The notes under the pieces are model-generated. The model did no database searches. It was not told the origin of the DNA and saw only the letters and a list, made by a program, of their open reading frames with translations. Positions 26,495 through 36,593 of a stretch of 64,000 nucleotides of DNA are shown in pieces (within the stretch, counting starts at the first letter, position 1; each line of letters begins with the position of its first letter). The stretch is taken from the NCBI GenBank assembly GCA_963807235.1, contig CAWEBF010000022.1, positions 1 through 64,000 of the forward strand, given 5' to 3'. The stretch comes from CAWEBF01 sp963807235 (GTDB lineage Bacteria > Acidobacteriota > Vicinamibacteria > Vicinamibacterales > UBA2999). Both the position numbers and the translations under genes were made by a program.

Positions 26495-28567
26495 TCACTT
26501 AATCGTGATCGCGATGTCCCGCGACGCGCTGGGCCGCTCGCCGAGCCGCGACTGGCCGCTGACGTGCAGCACGTAGAGGCCGGGCTTGAGGCCCTCGAGG
26601 GGCAGGCGCGCGGCAAAGCCGTAGCCCCCGCTGCCACTGACCTCGGTGGACGAACGCTCCTCGCGGCTCTCCCGCACCACGGCGCCACCCTCGTCACGCA
26701 ACTCCACCACGAGATCAAGGGCGTGCGCAGGCGCACCCCGCGCGGCGTTCTCGTAGAACTCGGCAAAGAGCGCCAGCGTGTCGTCGGACCGGAACTCGCG
26801 CGTGGCCGTGGGCGGGCCAGGCAGGAAGTCGCCCAGCGGATCCTTGGCCTTCATCGTCGGACCCTGCAGGGCCGAGCCCGACGTCAGGCTCACGCCGCTC
26901 ATCGCGAACGGCGCCTTGTAGAAATCCGGCACGTCGATGTCGTACAGCACGCTGCCGGCCTTCCCGCTCCTGTTACCCGCGGCCACCCGCATCTGGTACC
27001 GGCCGGGGGGGAGGTTCAGCTGAGACAGCACGCGGAAGCCGCTGGCCTTCACGCGCTCGTAGGTGTCCGGCTTCAACGACAGGTTCACGCTGTGCCGCTC
27101 ACCCGGAATCACCTTGCCCCTCGAGTCGGTGGCCGTGTGCGCCATGTCCAGTTGCTCGAGGAACAACCCGTCTTTCTCGACGAAGTTGAGGGCATTGGCG
27201 TCGATTTCCAAGGAGAGCGCCACCGCTGCGTTCGGCGCCACGCCCTTGTAGGCGGCGGCAAACACCTTCAACGGGATGCCGGAGACCGGCAGGGGGCTGC
27301 CGAGCGTTTCCGCCAGCAGGGGCGGCATGGCGTTGGGAGACGCTGCCGGCGGGTTCGGCCGCCGCCCGCGCGCCTCGAAGTAGCCGTTGCGCGAACGGAC
27401 GACACGCAGCCCCGGCCGCTTCACCCTGACCTCGAGCTTCCGGTACCGGCCGGAACGGCGATCGTTGGTCGAATAGAACCCGAGCACGTAGTAGGAGCTG
27501 TTCTCCTGCACGATGCGGTCGAACGCGCCGTTGAGGTCGTTCTGGTTCACGGCCGCGAAGCCGCCCGTGTTGGCGGCCAGCACGCGCAGGCTGTCCTGCG
27601 ACAGCCGCAGCTCGTCCTGCATCGTGCTCAGTCCCGCGCCCGGAAACGTGCTGCTTTGGGTGATGAGATCCTCCCCACCGGTCACGAGCCCGCGGGGATC
27701 GATCGCGTAGATGCTGACGTTGCCGCGCGTGGCCGCGGCGATGGCGTCGTGGGTGTCGAGCAGCACGGACGAGGCCGTGGAGCCCAGGATGCCCACCGCT
27801 TCGTAGATGTTGTAGTCCACGCCCTCGCCCACGAGCAGCAGCGCCTTGCGCCGGCCTCGCACGCCGCTCATGAACTCGGCCAGGCGGCGGATGGTGGACA
27901 TCGCGTTGCGCGCGCGGAAGGCCCGTTCCTGCTGATCGATGTCTTCGCCGGGTCCGAGCGCGCCCGTATCGGGGTTGACCCGCGTGTTCTGCAGCCGGTT
28001 GATCGTGGACGACTGGAGCTTGCGGCCGGTGAACTTGTCGATGGCGCGCACCAGGAGACGCTGGTCGTTGGTGAAGTCCTGCGCGTCCTCGCCGCGGCCG
28101 GTGAACACCACCGCCGCCAGATCGTTGGTGCCGAAGTTCTGCTCGATGAAGCGCCGCGCCGCCGCCTTGACTCGCGGCGTCCGCGTGAAGTCGGTGTGCA
28201 GGTCGTCGAGCACGAGGAGGTAGATGCGTCCCTCTACGGCGTTGTTCGTCTGGACGTCCACCTCGACGGGCCGGGTGGCAAAGAGCGGCCGCACGGCACG
28301 CTCGATCGGGATGTTCACCAGCGAGAACGCGGTGACTTTCTGCGGCCGGCCGTCCTCGAGCACCTCGAATTCCTCGGCGCGCAAGTCGGACACCAGGTTG
28401 CCCTGGGCGTCGGCCACGAGCGCATCCACCTCCACGTAGTCCACCTCCACGCGGAAGGTGACGGGTGGCGGCTCGGTTCGCGGCGCCTGGGGCGCCGGCT
28501 GTTGGGCCCAGAGCGCGACGGTGCAGAGGCCGGTGACGAGCAGCGCGAAGGCGGCGCGTTTGAACAT
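26495..28567 (-). CDS. secreted VWFA-related protein of acidobacterial type
   Basis: 690 residues, intact. A signal peptide (FALLVTGLCTVALWA) is followed by VTFRVEVDYVEVDALVADAQ and LRAEEFEVLEDGRPQKVTAF, the opening of the VWFA-related domain family described from Acidobacteria (TIGR03436 type). The VWA-like core includes YLLVLDDLHTDF in place of the usual DxSxS metal site, then RRKALLLVGEGVDYN and VSIYAIDPRGL, and closes with SSYYVLGFYSTNDRRSGRYR. The C-terminal 250 residues are beta-rich (RYQMRVAAGNRSGKAGSVLY; PGLYVLHVSGQSRLG). The function is not established; the fold suggests protein-protein contacts outside the inner membrane. Confidence 0.85.
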   Translation of the reverse strand: MFKRAAFALLVTGLCTVALWAQQPAPQAPRTEPPPVTFRVEVDYVEVDALVADAQGNLVSDLRAEEFEVLEDGRPQKVTAFSLVNIPIERAVRPLFATRPVEVDVQTNNAVEGRIYLLVLDDLHTDFTRTPRVKAAARRFIEQNFGTNDLAAVVFTGRGEDAQDFTNDQRLLVRAIDKFTGRKLQSSTINRLQNTRVNPDTGALGPGEDIDQQERAFRARNAMSTIRRLAEFMSGVRGRRKALLLVGEGVDYNIYEAVGILGSTASSVLLDTHDAIAAATRGNVSIYAIDPRGLVTGGEDLITQSSTFPGAGLSTMQDELRLSQDSLRVLAANTGGFAAVNQNDLNGAFDRIVQENSSYYVLGFYSTNDRRSGRYRKLEVRVKRPGLRVVRSRNGYFEARGRRPNPPAASPNAMPPLLAETLGSPLPVSGIPLKVFAAAYKGVAPNAAVALSLEIDANALNFVEKDGLFLEQLDMAHTATDSRGKVIPGERHSVNLSLKPDTYERVKASGFRVLSQLNLPPGRYQMRVAAGNRSGKAGSVLYDIDVPDFYKAPFAMSGVSLTSGSALQGPTMKAKDPLGDFLPGPPTATREFRSDDTLALFAEFYENAARGAPAHALDLVVELRDEGGAVVRESREERSSTEVSGSGGYGFAARLPLEGLKPGLYVLHVSGQSRLGERPSASRDIAITIK

Positions 28568-28596
28568 GGTGAACCTGTCGGGATGCTGGCAAAGTG

Positions 28597-28602
28597 ATTA
28601 TA
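28597..28602 (-). promoter_or_regulatory. -10 box of the VWFA gene
   Basis: A perfect TATAAT on the minus strand 29 nt upstream of ATG 28567, leaving a leader of about 20-25 nt. No clear -35. Confidence 0.5.
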
Positions 28603-28728
28603 GCCGCGCAATTCGCCGGTTCCGGCCCGGAAGGCCGGACCAAACTTTGCGACGGCACGCGGCGTCATTACCAGCAGTGGTGCTGCCCGCTGGCGGATTG
28701 CAAGCCGAAGATGACGCAAACGACCCTT

Positions 28729-28734
28729 TATACT
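28729..28734 (+). promoter_or_regulatory. -10 box of the M24 peptidase gene
   Basis: TATACT ends 9 nt before ATG 28744, the same spacing as at 24160 and 34201. This decides for ATG 28744 over ATG 28711, which would lie upstream of the transcription start. Confidence 0.45.
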
Positions 28735-28743
28735 GAAGCCGTC

Positions 28744-29925
28744 ATGGCGCCCGACGTCGCCGCCATCCAGCGATCGCTGCGGGAGAGCGGCATGGCCGGC
28801 TGGCTGCTCTACGACTTCCACGGCGCCAACCCGATCTCGACCCGCGTGGCGGGATTGACCGATTCGGGGCACCTCGCCACGAGGCGCTGGTACTACCTGA
28901 TACCCGCGGAGGGTCAGCCGAAGGCGCTCGTTCACCGGATCGAGCGGCACAACCTCGATCATCTGCCGGGCGAGAAACTGGAATATGCGGGCCGGGACGA
29001 GCTCGATCGCGGGCTGACGGCGCTGCTCGCCGGCGTGACTCAGGTCGCGATGGAGTACTCGCCCGAGTGCGCCATCCCGTACGTGTCGCGCGTGGATGCC
29101 GGTACCGTGGAGATGGTGCGGGCGCGCGGCGTCGAGGTGGTGTCGTCCGGTGACTTGGTTCAGCAGTTCGAGGCGGCGTGGACACCAGCGCAACTGACCT
29201 CGCACAGGGCGGCATCCGAGGCGCTGTACCGCATCAAGGACCGGGCGTTTGATGCAGCGGGCCAGGCGGTTCGCGCCGGCCGCCCTCTGGACGAGTTTGG
29301 CCTCCAGCAGCAGATGTGGCGCTGGTTCGAGGAGGAGGGGCTCGAAAGCGATTCCCCGCCGGTCGTGGCGGTGGGGCCCAATGCGTCGAGCCCACACTAT
29401 CTGCCTACGAAGACCTCGTCGGTGGCCATCTCAGCCGATTCGCTGCTGCTCCTGGACCTGTGGGGGAAGCTCCGCCAGCCAGGCAGCGTCTTTGCAGATA
29501 TCACCTGGGTGGGCTACACCGGCGCGCGAGTCCCGGAACGCATGCAGCGGGTGTTCGCCGCCGTGGCGGCGTCGCGCGATGCCGCCGTGACCCTGGTCCA
29601 GGAGCGCGCGCGGGCCGGGCAGGACGTGCGCGGCTGGGAGGTGGACCGCACGGCCCGTCAGGTGTTAGTGGACGCCGGGTTCGGCGAGTTCGTCGCCCAT
29701 CGGACCGGCCACAGCCTGGGCGAAAGCGTGCACGGAAACGGCGCGCACCTCGACGACTACGAAACCCACGACGACCGCCGGCTGCTGCCGGCCACCGGAT
29801 TCACCGTCGAGCCCGGGCTGTATGTGGGCGACTTCGGCGTCCGATCCGAAATCAATGTGTACAGGGATGTCCGGGACGCGATCGTCACCGGACCCCGCCA
29901 GGAGGAAGTAGTCACGCTGGTATGA
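28744..29925 (+). CDS. M24-family aminopeptidase (Xaa-Pro aminopeptidase/prolidase-like)
   Basis: 393 residues in two parts. The N-terminal creatinase-like half includes MAGWLLYDFHGANPIS and RRWYYLIPAEGQPKALVHRI; the C-terminal half is pita-bread metallopeptidase. Metal ligands are visible in order: D in SLLLLDLWGKL, D in VFADITWVGYTG, H in HRTGHSLGESVHG, E in FTVEPGLYVGDFG and E in VRSEINVYRD. The enzyme cuts X-Pro bonds in peptides in the cytoplasm. The gene is intact and ends 18 bp before copy B of the dispersed element. Confidence 0.87.
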   Translation: MAPDVAAIQRSLRESGMAGWLLYDFHGANPISTRVAGLTDSGHLATRRWYYLIPAEGQPKALVHRIERHNLDHLPGEKLEYAGRDELDRGLTALLAGVTQVAMEYSPECAIPYVSRVDAGTVEMVRARGVEVVSSGDLVQQFEAAWTPAQLTSHRAASEALYRIKDRAFDAAGQAVRAGRPLDEFGLQQQMWRWFEEEGLESDSPPVVAVGPNASSPHYLPTKTSSVAISADSLLLLDLWGKLRQPGSVFADITWVGYTGARVPERMQRVFAAVAASRDAAVTLVQERARAGQDVRGWEVDRTARQVLVDAGFGEFVAHRTGHSLGESVHGNGAHLDDYETHDDRRLLPATGFTVEPGLYVGDFGVRSEINVYRDVRDAIVTGPRQEEVVTLV

Positions 29926-29942
29926 TGGCCATGTGGCCGGCA

Positions 29943-30015
29943 GCCCGGCGAAGCCGGGCCAAAAGACACTGCGTCTCGCGAGGCGAACCGAAAGGTGAGC
30001 TACGCCTCGCGAGAC
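29943..30015 (+). repeat. dispersed two-hairpin element, copy B
   Basis: A GCCCGGC-GAA-GCCGGGC hairpin (29943-29959), the core CAAAAGACACTGC (29960-29972), then a perfect 13-bp inverted repeat, GTCTCGCGAGGCG (29973-29985) and CGCCTCGCGAGAC (30003-30015), 17 nt apart. It ends 2 nt before the ribosome-binding site of the HtrA gene, so folding could hide or expose that site. Confidence 0.8.
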
Positions 30016-30028
30016 TTTGGAGGCACTG

Positions 30029-31603
30029 ATGTCCAATAGAAAGACCGCGCTTTTGTATCTCGTCCCCGTCGTGCTGACGTCGCTCCTCGTCGGAATGGTG
30101 ATCGCGTCGCGCTTCGGGTTGTCGCCGACCTCGACCGCCCAGACGATCGCGGCCCCGCCGATGAACAGCGCGCCGCTCACCGGGACGGTCAGTGCGAGCA
30201 CGTTCCGCGACATCGCCAAGAACGTCTCGCCGGCGGTCGTCAACATCCGGACCGAGTCGCGGCAGCGCACGCGCGACTTGACCGAGTTCTTCGGCGGCGG
30301 CGGCGGGGGCGGGGGCGACGACCTGTTCGAGCGCTTCTTCGGCCAGCCCAACCCGAATCGCGGGGGCGGGCAGGGCCAGAACCGCCAGCCGCGCGAGCAG
30401 CTGGTGCAGGCAGCGGGCACCGGCTTCGTCATCGACAAGTCGGGGCTCATCCTGACGAACAACCACGTCGTCGAGGGCGCCCAGAAGATCGTGGTCTATC
30501 TCTACGGCGAAGAGAGCGACGCGGAGGGCTACGAGGCCAGGATCGTCGGGCGCGACCCGCTGACCGACAGCGCCCTCATCGAACTGACCGAGAAGCCGAA
30601 GGACGCACTCACCGAGATCAAGTTCGGCGACTCGGCGCAGATGCAGCCTGGCGACTGGGTGCTGGCGATCGGGAACCCGTTCGGGCTCGACCACACCGTC
30701 AGCGTGGGCGTCATAAGCGGCCTCGAACGGCCGTTCCAGGTGGCCAACCAGCGAACGGCGCAGGTGCTGCAAACCGACGCCGCGATCAACCCCGGCAACT
30801 CGGGCGGACCGCTCCTGAACGTCCGCGGTGAGGTAATCGGGATCAATACCGCCATCTACACCGACTCGCAGCAGCGCGGCAACATCGGCATCGGATTCGC
30901 CGTGCCGAGCAACACCGTGCGCGAGCTGCTGCCCCAGCTGCGCACGGGCAAGATCACGCGCGGCCGGATCGGCGTGAACGTGCGGCCGGTCCCGCGCGAG
31001 GCCGTGGACGAACTGGGCCTCAAGAGCCGCGAGGGCGCGCTGGTGGCCGCCGTGTCGGAGAACGGCGCGGCCGAGAAGGCCGGGATGGAGCCGGGCGATG
31101 TCATCACGGCGTTCAACGGCAAGAGCGTCCGCAACAACAACGAGCTGGTGACGCTCGTCACGGCGACACGGCCTGGCAGCACCGTGCCGGTGCGCATCGT
31201 GCGTGACGGCAAGGAACGGACGCTCAACCTGACCGTGGACGAACTGGACCTCGAGGCCGAGGGCAACCTGGCCCGCAGCCGCAACACCAACAACGCGCCG
31301 CCAGACGACCCGGAACCCACCGCGGGCTTCGGCATCACGCTGCAAAACATCACGCCGCAGATCGCTCGTCAGTTGCGGCTCGAGAGCAACAACGGCGCGG
31401 TCATCACGTCGGTCGAGCAGGGCAGCGCCGCGGCGAGAGCGGGCCTGAACGAGGGCGACGTGATCCTTCGCGTCGGCCGGACGGCGGTGTCCAACCGGGC
31501 GGAGGCCGAGCGCGAGCTTGCCCGAGTGCCCTCGGGCGGCACTGCGTTCCTGCGGATCCTGCGCGACGGTCAGGAGACCTTCGTCCCCGTGACGAAAGAG
31601 TGA
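30029..31603 (+). CDS. DegP/HtrA-family periplasmic serine protease with two PDZ domains
   Basis: 524 residues. An N-terminal membrane helix (LLYLVPVVLTSLLVGMVIA) anchors the protein. The trypsin-like domain holds the triad H146 (LTNNHVVEG), D180 (PLTDSALIEL) and S258 (NPGNSGGPLL). A Gly-rich loop (residues 89-97) and FFGQPNPNRGGG form the long LA loop. Two PDZ domains follow: GRIGVNVRPVPREAVDELGL with AGMEPGDVITAFNGKSV, and FGITLQNITPQIARQLRLES with AGLNEGDVILRVGRTAV. The family degrades or refolds misfolded envelope proteins. ATG 30029 follows GGAGG (30018-30022). Copy B lies directly upstream. degP, degQ or mucD cannot be told apart here. Confidence 0.93.
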   Translation: MSNRKTALLYLVPVVLTSLLVGMVIASRFGLSPTSTAQTIAAPPMNSAPLTGTVSASTFRDIAKNVSPAVVNIRTESRQRTRDLTEFFGGGGGGGGDDLFERFFGQPNPNRGGGQGQNRQPREQLVQAAGTGFVIDKSGLILTNNHVVEGAQKIVVYLYGEESDAEGYEARIVGRDPLTDSALIELTEKPKDALTEIKFGDSAQMQPGDWVLAIGNPFGLDHTVSVGVISGLERPFQVANQRTAQVLQTDAAINPGNSGGPLLNVRGEVIGINTAIYTDSQQRGNIGIGFAVPSNTVRELLPQLRTGKITRGRIGVNVRPVPREAVDELGLKSREGALVAAVSENGAAEKAGMEPGDVITAFNGKSVRNNNELVTLVTATRPGSTVPVRIVRDGKERTLNLTVDELDLEAEGNLARSRNTNNAPPDDPEPTAGFGITLQNITPQIARQLRLESNNGAVITSVEQGSAAARAGLNEGDVILRVGRTAVSNRAEAERELARVPSGGTAFLRILRDGQETFVPVTKE

Positions 31604-31644
31604 TTGCGGCTCCACTCTTTCGTCCTTCGTGACAGTGTTTGATT

Positions 31645-31663
31645 GCCCGCCCTTTGGGCGGGC
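31645..31663 (+). terminator. hairpin between htrA and the CYTH gene
   Basis: GCCCGCCC and GGGCGGGC form a perfect 8-bp stem with a TTT loop. There is no T-run, so it may attenuate or stabilise rather than stop transcription. Confidence 0.45.
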
Positions 31664-31672
31664 GGGGCGGCA

Positions 31673-32222
31673 ATGATCGAGCGCGAGGTCAAGCTCGCGT
31701 TCGAAAGCCCGGGCGTCGCCCGGGCGGCCATTGTCGGCATCGGCGCCGTGCCCCTCCGGGCACGGCGCCTTCAAGACGACACCCTCTATGACACCACCGC
31801 GGCCACGCTGCGGGACCGCGGCGCCATGCTGCGGCTGCGCGACGACGGCGACCACAGCGCCGTGACGTTGAAGGGACCCGTCGAATCCGCCCTGATGAAG
31901 GTGCGCGAAGAGCACGAAAGCGGCGTCAGCGACCTCGCAGTGCTCCGCCGCGTCTTCGGCGCGGTGGGCCTCGTGCCCTGGTTCCGGTATCAGAAGTACC
32001 GCGAGGAATTCTCGGCCCCCGGCGTGACGATTGCCGTGGACGAGACGCCGGTCGGAACGTTCGTGGAGCTGGAAGGCTCGGAGGCCGGCATCCTGGCGGC
32101 GGCCGCCGCGTTGGGCCGGACACCCGGCGACTTCATCGTCGAGTCCTACCGCACGCTCTTCCTTCGATACGCTGCCGGCCGCGAGCCGGCCGGCGACATG
32201 GTCTTCCCGGCATCTCCGTTGA
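31673..32222 (+). CDS. CYTH-domain protein (class IV adenylate cyclase / thiamine triphosphatase-like)
   Basis: From ATG 31673 the N-terminal EREVKLAF carries the ExExK signature of CYTH enzymes. The tunnel-fold residues follow: YDTTAATLRDRGAMLRLRDD, SAVTLKGPV, VREEHESGV, RYQKYREEFSAPGVTIAVDE, GTFVELEGSEAGIL and FIVESYRTLFLRY. CYTH enzymes act on triphosphorylated substrates with divalent metal; the substrate is not predictable. The true end is unclear: the frame stays open past 32222 because of an extra C near 32225, and without it CYTH would run straight into the nucleotidyltransferase. A TGA at 32220-32222 in another frame may be the original stop. Confidence 0.8.
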
Positions 32223-32237
32223 TTCCGCGCTCTGGTC

Positions 32238-33131
32238 TTGACGGCCGGGCTTGCCACACGCCTGAGGCCGCTCTCGCTGCTGCGCGCGAAAGCCGCGATT
32301 CCCGTGGCGGGGCGCCCGCTCGTCAGCGTGATCATCGATCGTCTGAAAGCGGCGGGGGTCTCCGACGTCGTCCTGAACCTGCACTACCTGCCGCACACCA
32401 TCACCGGCCAGGTCGGCGACGGAACGCAGCTCGGCGTCCGCGCCCGCTATTCCTGGGAGGGCGTGGTGCTCGGGTCCGCCGGCGGCCCCAGGCGCGCCGC
32501 GCCGCTCATCGACGCGGACACGTTCCTGGTCGTCAACGGCGATACGCTGGCCTCGGTGGATCTCGAACAGCTGATCGCGTCTCATCGGGCCTCGGACGCG
32601 CTGGTCACCATGGCCACGATGCCGAATCACGAGCCGCACAAGTACGGAGGCATGGCCACCACCGCCGATGGCCGCGTGACGGGCATCGTCAAGCGGGGCG
32701 ACACCAGGCCGTCGCAGCATTTCGTCGGCCTCCAGGTGGTGCAGGCCGATGCGTTCGCGTCGGTGCCGCCCGACGTCCCATGGGAGTCCGTAGGCTCGCT
32801 CTATCCAGCCCTGATCGCCGAACGGCCGGGATCGGTCCGGACGTGCGCCGCCGCCACCGAGTTCTACGACATCGGAACGCCGCGCGACTACCTGGCGACC
32901 TGCCTGCGTCTCGCGACCGGCCGCGGCGCTGGCACTGGCGTCGTGGACTCGGTGCTCTGGGACGGCGTTTCGATCGGCGCCGGCGCCTCGGTGACGCGGT
33001 GCGTGGTGACCGACGGTGTCAACATCCCCGCCGGCTCGACGTGGTCGGATCAGGTCATCCGGCTGGCAGACGCCGCGCCGCTCGGACCCGCGGAATCACG
33101 CGTCGGTTCACTGGCCGTGAGCGCGTTGTGA
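32238..33131 (+). CDS. sugar-1-phosphate nucleotidyltransferase, MurU-like
   Basis: About 297 residues. The NTP-binding loop is at the very start (TAGLATRLRPLSLLRAKAAI), so the true start is probably 5-7 codons upstream (reads RALVLTAGLATRLRP) and obscured by an extra base near 32225. Further blocks: VVLNLHYLPHTITGQVGDG, FLVVNGDTLASVDLEQLIAS (metal Asp of NGD), TEFYDIGTPRDYL, and a C-terminal hexapeptide-like tail (VLWDGVSIGAGASVTRCVVT). Placement directly before an AmgK-like kinase matches the MurU-AmgK pair that makes UDP-MurNAc in peptidoglycan recycling; this copy is longer than MurU. Its stop overlaps the next start by GTGA. Confidence 0.8.
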   Translation: MTAGLATRLRPLSLLRAKAAIPVAGRPLVSVIIDRLKAAGVSDVVLNLHYLPHTITGQVGDGTQLGVRARYSWEGVVLGSAGGPRRAAPLIDADTFLVVNGDTLASVDLEQLIASHRASDALVTMATMPNHEPHKYGGMATTADGRVTGIVKRGDTRPSQHFVGLQVVQADAFASVPPDVPWESVGSLYPALIAERPGSVRTCAAATEFYDIGTPRDYLATCLRLATGRGAGTGVVDSVLWDGVSIGAGASVTRCVVTDGVNIPAGSTWSDQVIRLADAAPLGPAESRVGSLAVSAL

Positions 33132-34156
33132 GCCTGGCCTCCCCCGACGAACGCGTGGCGCTGTACCTCGGTCGCGCCGGGCTGGACGGCGCCCAGGTGG
33201 TGGCACTCACGCCCGACGCATCCGACCGGCGCTACATGCGCGTGCTGCCGGCGAGCGGCCAAAACCAGGTCCTGGCGGTGTACCCCGGCCCTATCGACTA
33301 CGCGGCGATGCCGTTCACGGCGGTCGCGGCGTTGTTTGGCGCGATGCCGGTGCCCGTACCGCGTGTGCTGGGCTATGACGACGCGCTGGGCATCGTGGCG
33401 CAGGAGGACCTGGGCGACGTGACGTTGCAGGCGCACCTGCAGAGAGTGTCGCCCGACGCCGCGCAGGCGCTCTACCGCGAAGCTGTCTCCATCATCGCCA
33501 CCGTGCAGCGCCGCGGGACCGAGCTGTCCTCGGCGGCGCCGGTGCCGTACGGGCTCGCTTTCGACGTGCCGAAGCTGACGTTCGAGTTGGATTTTTTCGC
33601 GACCCACTTCCTGGAGGGCCACCGTACCGTGAGCCTGTCAGGCGCCGAACGCGCCGCCCTCGCCGAAGAATTCGCCGGGCTCGCGGGCGAGCTGTCGGAC
33701 GAGCCACGCGTGGTCTGCCATCGCGACTACCACAGCCGCAACCTGATGGTGCGCGAGGGCAGGCTCGCCGTCATCGACTTCCAGGATGCGCGGCTCGGCC
33801 CCGACACGTACGATCTGGCGTCCCTGCTGCGCGACTCGTATGTGGGGCTCGAGCCGGCGGAGGTCGACGCGTCGATCCAACTCTTCCTGGCCCTGGACCG
33901 AGGACCGCTCGGCCATTCTGGAGATGCCGTCCGATTTCGCGAGCGGTTCGACACCATGGCCGTGCAGCGCAACCTGAAGGCCCTGGGCACCTTCGGCTAC
34001 CAGGCCAGCGTCCGCCGGAACACGGCGTACCTGCAAGACGTGCCGCGCACGCTCGGCTACCTGCGCGACACGTTCGAGCGGCGCCCGCGATTCGGGCGCC
34101 TGCGGTCGCTGCTGGCGCCGCACCTTCTGGAGTTGGACTCGAAAACGAACCCTTGA
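33128..34156 (+). CDS. AmgK-like amino-sugar kinase (aminoglycoside phosphotransferase fold)
   Basis: 342 residues from GTG 33128. It has the AmgK pattern: PDASDRRYMRVLPASGQ, VPRVLGYDDALGIVAQEDLG, the catalytic VVCHRDYHSRNLMV, the metal-binding AVIDFQDARLGPDTYDLASL followed by LRDSYVG, and QRNLKALGTFGYQASVRRN. AmgK phosphorylates the anomeric OH of MurNAc and GlcNAc so that MurU can make the UDP-sugar. The order nucleotidyltransferase-kinase with a 4-nt overlap supports the same role here. The gene is intact; a different amino-sugar or hexose substrate is possible. Confidence 0.78.
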   Translation: MSLASPDERVALYLGRAGLDGAQVVALTPDASDRRYMRVLPASGQNQVLAVYPGPIDYAAMPFTAVAALFGAMPVPVPRVLGYDDALGIVAQEDLGDVTLQAHLQRVSPDAAQALYREAVSIIATVQRRGTELSSAAPVPYGLAFDVPKLTFELDFFATHFLEGHRTVSLSGAERAALAEEFAGLAGELSDEPRVVCHRDYHSRNLMVREGRLAVIDFQDARLGPDTYDLASLLRDSYVGLEPAEVDASIQLFLALDRGPLGHSGDAVRFRERFDTMAVQRNLKALGTFGYQASVRRNTAYLQDVPRTLGYLRDTFERRPRFGRLRSLLAPHLLELDSKTNP

Positions 34157-34200
34157 CGGTTGTGCGGCGGGGCCTCGCTATTCAGTAAGATGGCTTGATC

Positions 34201-35071
34201 GTGACCGAAGGCCGTTTCGGGTTCTCCACGCGCCTGTTCCTCGCCGAGCGCCTGGATCAGACACACATCCAGCAGATTGCCGCGCACGGTTTCACCGCCA
34301 TCGAGGCGGTGGCCACCCGCGCCCACTTCGACTACCGCGATCCCGGCGCCGTGGCGCGCCTGGGTGAGTGGCTCACGACATCCGCGATCGCGCTTCACTC
34401 GCTGCACGCGCCGGTTGAGGCCTCGGTCGCTTCCGGCGACGAAACCGTGCGGATGCGCGCCGTGAACGACGTGACGGCGGCGCTGGAGGTGGCGCGGCAG
34501 GTTCCCTACCGATACCTGGTGCTGCATCTGGGCACGCCGATCGGTCGGCGCGCCGGCTCTGGCCGGCGCGGCCGCCCCGGCGGGCGCGCCAGCCAGGGCT
34601 GGCGGCAACGACAACCAGCCGGCCGCGGCGAAGCGCAGCCTGGAGCAGATCGTCGCGACCGCGGCCGGTGTGAACGTCGAAGTGGCGGTCGAGGTGATTG
34701 CGAACCCGCTGTCCATTCCGGACGTGCTGGTGCGGATGATCGAAGAGGACCTCGAGGAGCTGGATCTGGGAATCTGCCTGGACTACGGCCACGGGCACAT
34801 GCTCGGCGACCTGGCCGAGAGCATCGAAACGGTGTCCGGCCACTTGATGACGACGCACGTTCACGACAATCGCGGCCGCGGCGACGACCACCTGTCCCCG
34901 TACGCGGGCACTATCGACTGGGACGTGGCCATGATGGAGACGCAAAAAATCGGCTACGAAGGGCGACTCATCCTCGAGGTCGCGCCGCACGGAAGCCCCG
35001 CGGACACACTGGCGCGCTGCGCCGCCGCGTGCGACCGGCTGCAACAGGCCTTCGCGCCGCTGCCGTTCTGA
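34201..35071 (+). CDS. TIM-barrel sugar isomerase/epimerase-like protein, one frameshift
   Basis: A xylose-isomerase-like TIM barrel. The first half reads GRFGFSTRLFLAERLDQTHI, GFTAIEAVATRAHFDYRD, ALHSLHAPVEA and YLVLHLGTPIG. After one extra base near 34540 come GVNVEVAVEVIANPL, the metal-site block GICLDYGHGHMLGDLAES, THVHDNRGRGDDHLSPYAG and LILEVAPHGS. The E-D-H-E type ligands of this superfamily are all in place. The break falls in a low-complexity Gly/Ala/Pro loop. The substrate is unknown. TAAGAT ends 9 nt before GTG 34201, supporting this start over TTG 34195. It is downstream of the amino-sugar cluster and could belong to it. Confidence 0.75.
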
Positions 35072-35104
35072 GCGCGTTCTGGCCGCGTCCGAGCGCGAGC
35101 GCGG

Positions 35105-36523
<1,419 letters not shown>

Positions 36524-36579
36524 GGCTCTCCGTAATCCTAACCTCCTGCAACCTCCCGGCCCCTTCAGGCCCCGCGTGG

Positions 36580-36585
36580 TACGCT
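36580..36585 (+). promoter_or_regulatory. -10-like box of rimO
   Basis: TACGCT ends 8 nt before ATG 36594, again a leaderless spacing. Weak match. Confidence 0.35.
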
Positions 36586-36593
36586 CTTCGGTG

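Noticed and set aside
26480..28597. A 705-codon plus-strand open frame opposite the VWFA gene
   Set aside because: Antisense shadow; the minus-strand product has a signal peptide and family motifs.
29912..32335. An 807-codon minus-strand open frame opposite htrA
   Set aside because: Shadow of htrA and the CYTH gene; no start region, motif or fold of its own.
31673..34156. One continuous 820-codon protein joining CYTH and the AmgK-like kinase
   Set aside because: The middle third is the wrong frame of the nucleotidyltransferase; the continuity is caused by one extra base near 32225.
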